From Arenicellales bacterium (GTDB taxonomy: Bacteria; Pseudomonadota; Gammaproteobacteria; Arenicellales; UBA868): 6,936 nt of DNA. Each line of letters opens with the position of its first letter. Position 1 is the stretch's first letter. Of this stretch, positions 1-6,203 are shown one piece after another. Made by a program: the position numbers and the translations under genes. The notes beneath the pieces were generated by a model. That model did not search any database. It saw only the letters and a program-made list of their open reading frames with translations, and was not told the origin of the DNA. The stretch lies in the NCBI GenBank assembly GCA_028825345.1, contig JAPKAJ010000117.1, positions 1 to 6,936 on the forward strand, given 5' to 3'.

Positions 1-632
1 TGGTTGAGGCTGAGTATCTGGTCATATTGACCGATCAGGGCGGTTTATACGAAGCCGACCCTCGGAAAGTTGCCGATGCCCCCTTAGTGAAGACCGCGGT
101 CGCCGGTGATCCGGCACTCGAGGCTTACGCGGGCCCAAGTGGAGTTCTCGGTCGCGGCGGAATGTTAACGAAGTTACAGGCTGCGACAAAAGCGGCCCGC
201 TCGGGCGCATCGACAATAATCTGTTCCGGTTATGAACTTGAGAAATTAGCCGGGATTGTGGATGGAAATTTTCCAGGTACGCTGATCCGTGCAGGTGCAG
301 GCCGGGTAGCCGCACGCAAGCAGTGGCTTGCAGGATCTATGCGCGCCAAGGGAGCGCTTTTGCTGGATGACAGAGCCGTTGGGGTTTTGACCACCTCGGG
401 TAAGAGCCTGTTGCCGGTTGGGGTGATCCAGGTGGACGGAGTCTTCGAGCGCGGTGATCTAGTGGATTGTGTGGCGCGCGATGGCCGCGCAGTGGTAGCG
501 CGTGGCCTGGTCAATTATTCATCGTCCGATGCAACACAGATTGCAGGTCAGCCTAGCAGCCAAATTGAGAAAATTCTGGGTTACGTCGACGAGCCAGAAC
601 TGATTCACCGGGACAACATGGTAGTGCTCTGA
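1..632 (+). CDS. proB: Glutamate 5-kinase, C-terminal part (5' end outside window)
   Basis: ProB phosphorylates L-glutamate to gamma-glutamyl phosphate with ATP, the first and feedback-controlled step of proline synthesis in the cytoplasm. The reading frame is already open at the left edge (first full codon at base 3), so the start lies upstream. About 209 residues remain of a family length near 370. The visible part opens with the end of the amino-acid kinase fold (LTDQGGLYEADPR, then GRGGMLTKLQAA, the conserved GGM-TKL segment). It continues into the C-terminal PUA domain, roughly bases 350-600, with SLLPVGV, the RGLVNYSS segment, ILGY and the terminal HRDNMVVL typical of ProB. The TTG at base 27 is internal and not a start. 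In many gammaproteobacteria proB follows obg and lies beside rpsT and murJ, which fits here. It converges on rpsT with 26 bp between the two stop codons. Identity is clear. Confidence 0.96.
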   Translation, partial: VEAEYLVILTDQGGLYEADPRKVADAPLVKTAVAGDPALEAYAGPSGVLGRGGMLTKLQAATKAARSGASTIICSGYELEKLAGIVDGNFPGTLIRAGAGRVAARKQWLAGSMRAKGALLLDDRAVGVLTTSGKSLLPVGVIQVDGVFERGDLVDCVARDGRAVVARGLVNYSSSDATQIAGQPSSQIEKILGYVDEPELIHRDNMVVL

Positions 633-645
633 GCGTGTCAGAGCA
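625..645. terminator. Inverted repeat at the proB/rpsT junction, possible bidirectional terminator
   Basis: A perfect 8-bp inverted repeat (TGCTCTGA, loop GCGTG, TCAGAGCA) overlaps the proB stop codon and lies between two convergent genes, where a shared terminator is expected. A second, mutually exclusive hairpin can form at 640-655 (AGAGCA, loop GTCG, TGCTTT, one G-U pair). Neither arm is followed by a good U-tract on either strand, so this is not a textbook intrinsic terminator. The terminator role is inferred from position. Confidence 0.4.
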
Positions 646-658
646 GTCGTGCTTTAAA

Positions 659-934
659 TCAGGCCGTGGCTTTGGCTTTGGCTTTAAGGCGAGCGTTGAG
701 GCGGCTTTTGAGACGGCCAGCCTGGTTTGGGTGGGCAAGGCCTTTGCGGGCAGCTCGGTCTATCTGCGAGGCCACCTCGCGGTAAGCGGTTTGGGCCACA
801 GTGGTGTCTGCGTCATCAAGAGAGCTCTTGAAGCGCTTGATTGAGGTGCGCACTTCGGAGCGCTGCGACATATTTTGTGCCCGGCGGCCAGTGGCTTGCC
901 GTGCCCGTTTACGTGCCTGCGGTGAATTGGCCAA
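659..934 (-). CDS. rpsT: 30S ribosomal protein S20, UUG start
   Basis: S20 is a primary 16S rRNA-binding protein of the small ribosomal subunit. The product is 91 residues (E. coli S20 is 87). It is highly basic, begins ANSPQARKRARQ, carries the family helix pattern RSEVRTSIKRF near residues 25-35, and has the signature DRAARKGLAHPNQAGRLKSRL near residues 59-79. The start is the TTG at 934-932: the family's conserved N-terminus (M-A-N-x-x-x-A-R/K-K-R) begins exactly there, and a weak purine-rich site (GAGAG) lies 8 bp upstream. The frame stays open further upstream and contains an ATG, but those residues do not resemble S20. E. coli rpsT also uses UUG, tied to weak initiation and autogenous control, so this is probably a conserved trait. 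The C-terminal tail LKAKAKATA is encoded by a threefold hexamer repeat at 668-685. Confidence 0.96.
   Translation of the reverse strand: MANSPQARKRARQATGRRAQNMSQRSEVRTSIKRFKSSLDDADTTVAQTAYREVASQIDRAARKGLAHPNQAGRLKSRLNARLKAKAKATA
668..685. repeat. Three tandem GGCTTT hexamers inside rpsT
   Basis: Three exact copies of GGCTTT on the plus strand (668-673, 674-679, 680-685) encode the alternating Lys-Ala tail of S20 on the minus strand. The tail is a basic, poorly conserved end of the protein, so copy number could vary between strains without harm. Confidence 0.7.
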
Positions 935-971
935 GCTATATACTCTCTTAAAGATGAAAAAAAGACGCGTG

Positions 972-1000
972 AGTATCGAGAAGATAAGGGCATTTGTCAA
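972..1000 (-). promoter_or_regulatory. Sigma70-type promoter for rpsT
   Basis: Read on the minus strand there is a perfect -35 box TTGACA (1000-995), a 17-bp spacer and a -10 box GATACT (977-972, four of six consensus bases). Transcription would begin near 966 and give a leader of about 32 bases before the UUG start at 934. The bases just after the -10 box are CACGCG, a GC-rich discriminator of the kind seen at stringently controlled ribosomal promoters. That regulation is inferred, while the boxes are seen directly. Confidence 0.75.
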
Positions 1001-1006
1001 TGGGGA

Positions 1007-1020
1007 CGCTCTTGCGAGCG
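1007..1020. repeat. Small inverted repeat upstream of the rpsT promoter
   Basis: CGCTC, loop TTGC, GAGCG forms a 5-bp perfect inverted repeat between the rpsT -35 box and murJ. It could be a protein-binding dyad or chance. No known operator is recognised. Confidence 0.3.
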
Positions 1021-1061
1021 GTTCCAGCGCCTTTTTGGGAATCTTTACTCGCACTATCGCC

Positions 1062-1067
1062 TGTAAT
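1062..1067 (+). promoter_or_regulatory. Weak candidate -10 box upstream of murJ
   Basis: TGTAAT matches five of six bases of the -10 consensus and would start transcription about 17 bases before the murJ start codon. No convincing -35 hexamer lies 16-18 bp upstream; the nearest likeness, TTGGGA at 1035-1040, is 21 bp away. Some promoter for the rightward operon is expected in 935-1090, but this assignment is tentative. Confidence 0.25.
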
Positions 1068-1090
1068 CCGCCATACCAGGGCAGTTTCGG

Positions 1091-2638
1091 TTGATCAGGT
1101 CAGTTGGGGCGGTTGGAGGGATGACTCTGGTGTCGCGGGTCACTGGATTGATCCGCGACATTGCCTTTGCCCAGGTTTTGGGTAGCGGAGCGATAGCCGA
1201 TGCGTTTTTTGTGGCTTTTCGTATCCCCAATTTTCTGCGTCGGGTTTTTGGGGAAGGTGCTTTTTCAGTGGCTTTTGTACCAGTTTACTCTGAGTACGAG
1301 TCTCGTTATCCGCCACAGCAGGCGCGTGCCTTCCTCAACCTCATGGCTGGGCGTCTGGGGTTGATACTGGTTGCCCTCACCGCAGCAGGCGTCCTCGGGG
1401 CGCCCGTGCTGGTGAGTGTGCTTGCGCCAGGCTTTAGTGCGGACCCTGCCAAATATGAGGCTACAGTATCTGCGCTGCGCTTGACCTTTCCGTACCTCTT
1501 TTTTATTTCCCTGGTTGCAATGGCGGGCGGAATTCTCAATACCCGGGAGCGTTTTGCGGCCCATGCTGCCACGCCGATACTGCTGAATCTGTGCTTAATG
1601 GTCACTGTTTGGCTGGTGGTACCGCATACGACGAATGTCGCCATCGCACTGGGTGGGGGTGTGCTTATAGCTGGCATGGCTCAACTCGCATTCCAGTTTC
1701 CTTTCCTTTGGCAGGTGCGGCGAGTTCCCCGGCCGCGACTGCGCGCCACCACACAAGATGAGCAGGTGGGTAGCGAGGGGGTCAACCAGGTATTTCGATT
1801 GATGCTTCCGGCTGTTTTTGGAGTGTCGATTGCACAAATCAATCTGTTGGTGAACACGGTGCTGGCTTCTTTTTTGGTGACGGGCAGTGTGTCCTGGCTT
1901 TACTATTCGGATCGGTTGATGGAGTTTCCGCTTGGGGTCTTTGGTATTGCATTAGCCACGGTGATCCTTCCCACCTTGTCACGCCAGGTCGCCAGTTCAG
2001 AGCAAACGGCTTATAGCCGGACCCTTGACTGGGCGTTGCGCCTGGTTTTCCTGGTTGCGTTGCCCGCAACTGCTGCGCTTGCGATACTCGCTTTCCCGCT
2101 GATGGTGACACTCTTTCACTATGGACAATTTTCTGCAACCGATGCATCCATGGCATCAAAGAGCCTGGTCGCCTTCGCACTTGGGCTCACTGGGTTTATC
2201 TTAGTCAAGGTATTGGCACCCGGGTTTTACGCCCGCAAAGATACCCGTACCCCTGCGATTATCGGCGCGATTGCAATGATGGTTAATGCTTTGGCGGCTG
2301 TTTCTCTGGCTTTCACCTTAGGACATGTTGGCTTGGCGCTCGCGACCAGCCTCGCTGGGATCGTTAACGCGGTACTGCTTTATATCCGGTTAGTATCTAA
2401 AACCGGATTTCAGCCTGGGGACGGGTGGCCGGCGTTCCTGGCCCGAGTGAGCCTGGCGACATTGATCATGTCGGCCTTTCTAGGGTTCGGGGTAGCGGGC
2501 GATTTGGCCTGGCTCTCCCACAGCGTGCCCAAACGTATTTTGTTGCTGGGGTTTTGGGTTATTGCCGGTGGCGGGGTTTATCTGGGCTCGCTTTACCTTC
2601 TTGGGCTAAAGGTGCACCGCTTCGTCGAGCGGCCTTAG
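1091..2638 (+). CDS. murJ: Lipid II flippase MurJ (MviN), UUG start
   Basis: MurJ is an inner-membrane transporter of the MOP superfamily. It moves undecaprenyl-linked lipid II to the periplasmic face for peptidoglycan synthesis. The 515-residue product (E. coli 511) is hydrophobic throughout, consistent with the family's 14 membrane segments. Family hallmarks are present in order: SRVTGLIRD (Arg16, Arg22), ADAFFVAFRIPNFLRRVFGEGAF (Asp37, Arg50, Arg51), and YYSDRLMEFPLGVFGIALATVILP near residues 271-294 with Arg275. The Arg positions correspond to arginines shown to be essential in E. coli MurJ. The start is TTG at 1091: a stop codon lies in frame at 1064, no ATG or GTG occurs between them, and an AGGG site lies 9 bp upstream. 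With this start the N-terminus aligns two residues shorter than in E. coli. The ATG at residue 11 would cut into the first conserved segment. It heads the rightward operon. Confidence 0.96.
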   Translation: MIRSVGAVGGMTLVSRVTGLIRDIAFAQVLGSGAIADAFFVAFRIPNFLRRVFGEGAFSVAFVPVYSEYESRYPPQQARAFLNLMAGRLGLILVALTAAGVLGAPVLVSVLAPGFSADPAKYEATVSALRLTFPYLFFISLVAMAGGILNTRERFAAHAATPILLNLCLMVTVWLVVPHTTNVAIALGGGVLIAGMAQLAFQFPFLWQVRRVPRPRLRATTQDEQVGSEGVNQVFRLMLPAVFGVSIAQINLLVNTVLASFLVTGSVSWLYYSDRLMEFPLGVFGIALATVILPTLSRQVASSEQTAYSRTLDWALRLVFLVALPATAALAILAFPLMVTLFHYGQFSATDASMASKSLVAFALGLTGFILVKVLAPGFYARKDTRTPAIIGAIAMMVNALAAVSLAFTLGHVGLALATSLAGIVNAVLLYIRLVSKTGFQPGDGWPAFLARVSLATLIMSAFLGFGVAGDLAWLSHSVPKRILLLGFWVIAGGGVYLGSLYLLGLKVHRFVERP

Positions 2639-2639
2639 A

Positions 2640-3065
2640 ATGGAAGCGCATTTGCCAGTGGGCGTGGTCGCTCTAATCAGTCATCCTGGAGAGCCTAGAA
2701 TATTTTCGCTCTCCGAGGCTCGCGAATTGCTGCCGGTTATCAGAAAACTTACCGCTTCTGCATCACGCGAACTGGACCCTTGCCAGCTGCGGATGCGACA
2801 ACTGCTTAACTGCGACCCCCGGCTGGCTCCATTGGAGCTTGAATTTGAGACGATTATTCGCAAATGGGTAGAGCGGGTACAACGTTTAGGCGTGACGGTG
2901 TCTGGCCTATGGCAAATTGGGTTCGACACCGGCGAGGGCTACCTGTGTTGGCGCTACCCCGAGTTGCGTCTGGCATACTTTCGCGGATACGGCGAAAGCT
3001 TAGATTCTCGCCGGCAGTTGTCAGAGGTGATTCAAGAGTATCAGCCCGACTGGGCGGTCTATTAA
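2640..3065 (+). CDS. DUF2203 family protein of unknown function
   Basis: This 141-residue protein is small and soluble, with no signal peptide or membrane segment. The N-terminal part contains the family-like FSLSEARELLPVIRKL near residues 22-37, followed by a helical stretch rich in Arg, Leu and Glu. A GLWQIGF..GEGYLCWRYPE segment (about residues 92-107) and a final RRQL (about 124-127) recall the DUF2203 pattern G-x-VDF, then LCWR-x-GE, then GRRPL. The assignment rests on pattern recognition only. The family has no established function, and none is assigned. It starts one base after the murJ stop and ends 19 bp before ribF, so it is probably cotranscribed and may be translationally coupled to murJ. 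The start is uncertain: ATG 2640 has no clear ribosome site, whereas TTG 2652 follows GGAAG at 5 bp and would give 137 residues. Both starts lie outside the conserved part. Confidence 0.8.
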   Translation: MEAHLPVGVVALISHPGEPRIFSLSEARELLPVIRKLTASASRELDPCQLRMRQLLNCDPRLAPLELEFETIIRKWVERVQRLGVTVSGLWQIGFDTGEGYLCWRYPELRLAYFRGYGESLDSRRQLSEVIQEYQPDWAVY

Positions 3066-3074
3066 ACCGGCAAC

Positions 3075-3078
3075 AGGA
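3075..3078 (+). promoter_or_regulatory. Ribosome binding site of ribF
   Basis: AGGA lies 6 bp upstream of the GTG at 3085. This supports that start, which also matches the N-terminus of other RibF proteins. Confidence 0.7.
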
Positions 3079-3084
3079 ATAACA

Positions 3085-4029
3085 GTGATCCTGATTCGTG
3101 ATCTATATAACATTCGTGCCTCGCACCGCCCGTCAGTGGTATCGATTGGTAACTACGATGGCGTACATCTGGGGCACGCGCGTTTGATAAGCGTCCTTCG
3201 GGAACAGGCCCGCCGGCTTGGGGCGAGCGCCACGATAATGACGTTCGAGCCTCACCCCCACGAGTTTTTCAGTCCGGAGAATGCTCCGCCTCGACTCCTG
3301 CGCTGGCGAGACAAGATTGAGAAACTGGAGCGAGCCGGGGTTGATCAGATATTTTCGCTGCGTTTTGATCGAGAATTGGCTCAGACGTCGGCTGAGGATT
3401 TTGTCAGAAAATATCTTGTTGACGGTCTCGGGGTTCGCCATCTGATTATTGGCGATGATTTTCGGTTCGGTCGTAAACGTACCGGCGATATAAATTTGCT
3501 TAGAACACGTGGCGAGGCATGGGGCTTTACGATAAACGCAGTAGAGACCTGTGAAGTGCAAGGACAAAGAGTTAGCAGTTCACGAGTGCGAAATGCACTT
3601 CGCAACGATGATTTTGAGCTCGCCGCCAGGTTGCTCGGTTACCGGTATGCCATAGGCGGTCGGGTGGCGCACGGCGACAAGCGCGGCCGGACTATCGGAT
3701 TTCCCACTGCCAATATTGTCCTTCGTTATGAAAACGTGCCGGTTTGGGGGGTATACGCCGTGTTGGTCCATTACCAAGGCCGGAGCCCTTTGCCGGGTAT
3801 TGCTAACATCGGGACACGCCCGACCATTGGTGGGGAGCGGGTACTTCTGGAAACGCATTTGTTTGATTTTGATGAATCACTCTATGCTGAGCGAATCCAG
3901 GTTGAATTTAAGACTAAGATCCGCCCGGAAAAGCGTTTTGAATCGATTGAGGCACTTAAAGCCCAGATTGCCAAGGACAGCGACACCGCACGATCATGGT
4001 TTACCCAAGCTAGCCAGACAGGCGGGTAG
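3085..4029 (+). CDS. ribF: Bifunctional riboflavin kinase / FAD synthetase, GUG start
   Basis: RibF phosphorylates riboflavin to FMN and then adenylylates FMN to FAD, supplying flavin cofactors in the cytoplasm. The length, 314 residues, equals the usual bacterial form (E. coli 313). The N-terminal adenylyltransferase domain shows IGNYDGVHLGH (residues 21-31, the nucleotide-binding HxGH type motif), TFEPHPHEFF (53-62), IIGDDFRFGRKRTGD (121-135) and VSSSRVRNAL (163-172). The C-terminal riboflavin kinase domain shows GDKRGRTIGFPTAN (197-210, the PTAN motif), GIANIGTRPTIGG (238-250) and ETHLFDFDESLYAERIQVEF (256-275), which holds the conserved catalytic Glu region. Both domains look intact. The GTG start has a good ribosome site and yields the expected M-x-L-I-R N-terminus. 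In E. coli and Pseudomonas the next gene is ileS; here lspA follows after 7 bp. Confidence 0.97.
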   Translation: MILIRDLYNIRASHRPSVVSIGNYDGVHLGHARLISVLREQARRLGASATIMTFEPHPHEFFSPENAPPRLLRWRDKIEKLERAGVDQIFSLRFDRELAQTSAEDFVRKYLVDGLGVRHLIIGDDFRFGRKRTGDINLLRTRGEAWGFTINAVETCEVQGQRVSSSRVRNALRNDDFELAARLLGYRYAIGGRVAHGDKRGRTIGFPTANIVLRYENVPVWGVYAVLVHYQGRSPLPGIANIGTRPTIGGERVLLETHLFDFDESLYAERIQVEFKTKIRPEKRFESIEALKAQIAKDSDTARSWFTQASQTGG

Positions 4030-4036
4030 GGCTGCA

Positions 4037-4546
4037 GTGATTCCCAAACCCACCAGCCAGTCGGTACGTTTGTTGTTGCTTGCGGTGATCATTGTGGCGT
4101 TGGACTGGCTCAGCAAGTACTGGGCGCAGGATGCATTAACACGGCACGGCCTCATACCGGTGTGGCCAGGATTCAATCTGGTGCTGGTGCACAATCAAGG
4201 GGCAGCTTTTGGTTTTCTCCACCAAGCCGGTGGTTGGCAGACAATGTTATTTATAGTGGTAGGAATTTCAGTGGCCATTTACCTGGGTATTCGGCTTTGG
4301 ATGGCCCGCGCCGATGAGTACCTGCTCAATATCGGTCTTAGCTGTATCCTCGGTGGTTCGATCGGTAACCTGATCGATCGGTTGAACTACGGATTTGTTG
4401 TTGATTTTCTGGATGTTTACGCGGCTTCGTGGCATTGGCCTACATTCAATGTAGCTGACATCGCCATCAGTGTCGGCTCAGGAATAGTCATTGTTGATAT
4501 TCTTGGGTTATTCCGTCGCAGGGCTGAGAAGGCGCTTAATGACTGA
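4037..4546 (+). CDS. lspA: Lipoprotein signal peptidase (signal peptidase II), GUG start
   Basis: LspA is an inner-membrane aspartyl protease that removes the signal peptide from diacylglyceryl-modified prolipoproteins. The product is 169 residues (E. coli 164) with four hydrophobic segments, near residues 10-22, 69-90, 98-112 and 141-158. The family boxes are complete: LDWLSK (22-27), HNQGAAFGF (52-60), GGSIGNLIDRL (106-116) and FNVADIAISVG (137-147). The two catalytic aspartates are Asp114 and Asp141. The GTG at 4037 is chosen because AGGG at 4028-4031, overlapping the ribF stop, lies 5 bp upstream. The resulting N-terminus is short and hydrophilic before the first membrane segment, as usual. 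The frame is open much further upstream inside ribF, but that translation is not LspA-like. The last 8 bases overlap fkpB, indicating translational coupling. Confidence 0.96.
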   Translation: MIPKPTSQSVRLLLLAVIIVALDWLSKYWAQDALTRHGLIPVWPGFNLVLVHNQGAAFGFLHQAGGWQTMLFIVVGISVAIYLGIRLWMARADEYLLNIGLSCILGGSIGNLIDRLNYGFVVDFLDVYAASWHWPTFNVADIAISVGSGIVIVDILGLFRRRAEKALND

Positions 4547-4988
4547 GCGAAGGGGAATCGTTACAGGAGACCGTGTCGAACTTCATTACCGGGTTCTGTT
4601 GGCAGACGACACTGAGGTCGAAAATTCTGGTGAGCAGGCTGTCAGCCTCATTGTGGGCAGTGCCGACTTGCCAGAAGTGGTGACCCAGGCATTAGTTGGC
4701 AAAAATTCCGGCGAGCGCTTTCGAATTGAGATCAGTGGGTCCGATGAGGTGTTTGGTGCTTACGATTCCCAGAATACCCAGGTGATTGCGCGGGAGAAGT
4801 TTAGCGAGCAGGTTCAGCCAGACCTTGGCGCCTTGGTTGAATTTGAGCTTCCCGATGGGGAGAGTATCGCCGGGCATGTTATTGGAATCAGCGATGATAG
4901 CGTGTCGGTTGATTTTAATCATCCGCTGGTTGGGCGAGACTGCGTTTACGAAATTGTTATTATTGCGACCGATAAAGGCAAAGACTGA
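4539..4988 (+). CDS. fkpB: FKBP-type peptidyl-prolyl cis-trans isomerase (SlpA/FkpB)
   Basis: FkpB is a small cytoplasmic FKBP of the SlyD-like group that catalyses prolyl isomerisation and acts as a folding helper. At 149 residues it has exactly the E. coli FkpB length. The order is typical: a first beta strand VTGDRVELHYRVLLADDTEVENS (8-30), a central segment with GSDEVFGAYDSQNTQ (67-81), the inserted chaperone-like domain with GALVEFELPDGESIAGHVIGI (97-117), and the diagnostic VDFNHPLVG (124-132). Unlike SlyD there is no His/Cys-rich metal-binding tail. The start is ATG 4539, inside the end of lspA, with GAAGG 6 bp upstream. An in-frame ATG at 4491 would add 16 residues lying within lspA and is not supported. 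The lspA-fkpB-ispH order is the classical gammaproteobacterial one. Confidence 0.94.
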   Translation: MTERRGIVTGDRVELHYRVLLADDTEVENSGEQAVSLIVGSADLPEVVTQALVGKNSGERFRIEISGSDEVFGAYDSQNTQVIAREKFSEQVQPDLGALVEFELPDGESIAGHVIGISDDSVSVDFNHPLVGRDCVYEIVIIATDKGKD

Positions 4989-5011
4989 CCAGAGCGCTGG
5001 TAACAATTAAC

Positions 5012-5962
<951 letters not shown>

Positions 5963-5965
<3 letters not shown>

Positions 5966-5992
5966 ACGGAATGTCTGCGCACGCAATATAAT
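5963..5992 (+). promoter_or_regulatory. Probable sigma70 promoter for the tRNA-Thr gene
   Basis: A perfect -10 box TATAAT (5987-5992) lies 18 bp after TAGACG (5963-5968, four of six bases of the -35 consensus, overlapping the ispH stop). Transcription would start near 6000, about 18 bases before the mature tRNA 5' end. The -10 box sits inside a perfect dyad, GCAAT-ATA-ATTGC (5983-5995). Confidence 0.6.
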
Positions 5993-6017
5993 TGCTTGGT
6001 TGAAATAACGTCCCGAC

Positions 6018-6093
6018 GCCGGTGTAGCTCAGTTGGTAGAGCAGCGCATTCGTAATGCGAAGGTCGTAGGTTCGAATCCTATCTCCGGCACCA
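6018..6093 (+). tRNA. tRNA-Thr, anticodon CGU (reads ACG)
   Basis: The 76-base sequence folds as a cloverleaf. The acceptor arm pairs 6018-6024 with 6083-6089, and the D arm is GCTC/GAGC with loop AGTTGGTA. The anticodon loop is TTCGTAA with anticodon CGT at 6051-6053, and the T arm is GTAGG-TTCGAAT-CCTAT. The CCA end is encoded (6091-6093). The D arm, anticodon arm and variable loop closely match my recollection of E. coli thrW, supporting threonine identity. One acceptor pair is a U-U mismatch (6023 with 6084, tRNA position 6:67), and position 27:43 is G-A. No terminator is seen between the tRNA and the downstream gene. Confidence 0.96.
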
Positions 6094-6104
6094 ATGGTCT
6101 ACAT

Positions 6105-6203
6105 ATGCAGCGCTTTCTGATATTGAAACCCCTATTTTTATTATCATTGGTCTCTTCTTATCCTTACGCATTCGCCCAGACAGATTTCACAGGAAGCAAA
6201 TGA
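6105..6203 (+). CDS. Possible 32-codon ORF encoding a bare Sec signal peptide
   Basis: This ORF begins with ATG 12 bases after the tRNA and ends in a TGA that overlaps the next gene's ATG (ATGA at 6200-6203). The predicted peptide has a short basic N-region (MQR, then Lys8), a hydrophobic core (PLFLLSLVSS) and a c-region ending YPYAFA. That gives a good AxA-type cleavage site before only eight more residues, QTDFTGSK. It could be a truncated remnant of an exported protein, a short leader coupled to the next gene, or chance. No Shine-Dalgarno sequence precedes its ATG, since the tRNA CCA end is too close, which weighs against strong translation. No homolog is recognised and no function is proposed. 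Confidence 0.35.
   Translation: MQRFLILKPLFLLSLVSSYPYAFAQTDFTGSK
6191..6196 (+). promoter_or_regulatory. Ribosome binding site of the UDP-glucuronate decarboxylase gene
   Basis: AGGAAG, with its AGGA core 5 bp before the ATG at 6200, fixes the start of the downstream gene. It also shows that gene can be translated without the upstream small ORF. Confidence 0.7.

Noticed and set aside
3133..3567. Antisense open frame of 144 codons inside ribF
   Set aside because: No domain or ribosome site is seen, and ribF is well supported on the plus strand.
3716..4036. Upstream extension of the lspA frame inside ribF, which would give a 276-residue protein
   Set aside because: The extra residues are an out-of-frame reading of the ribF kinase domain and have no LspA features. 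GTG 4037 has its own ribosome site.
4491..4538. Earlier in-frame ATG for fkpB adding 16 residues
   Set aside because: The added stretch translates lspA codons in a shifted frame and is absent from FkpB proteins. ATG 4539 has a GAAGG site and gives the family length.
6123..6144. TTGAAA and TATTAT boxes before the UXS gene as a promoter
   Set aside because: The boxes are only 10 bp apart, too short for sigma70, and no -35 likeness lies 16-18 bp before TATTAT.
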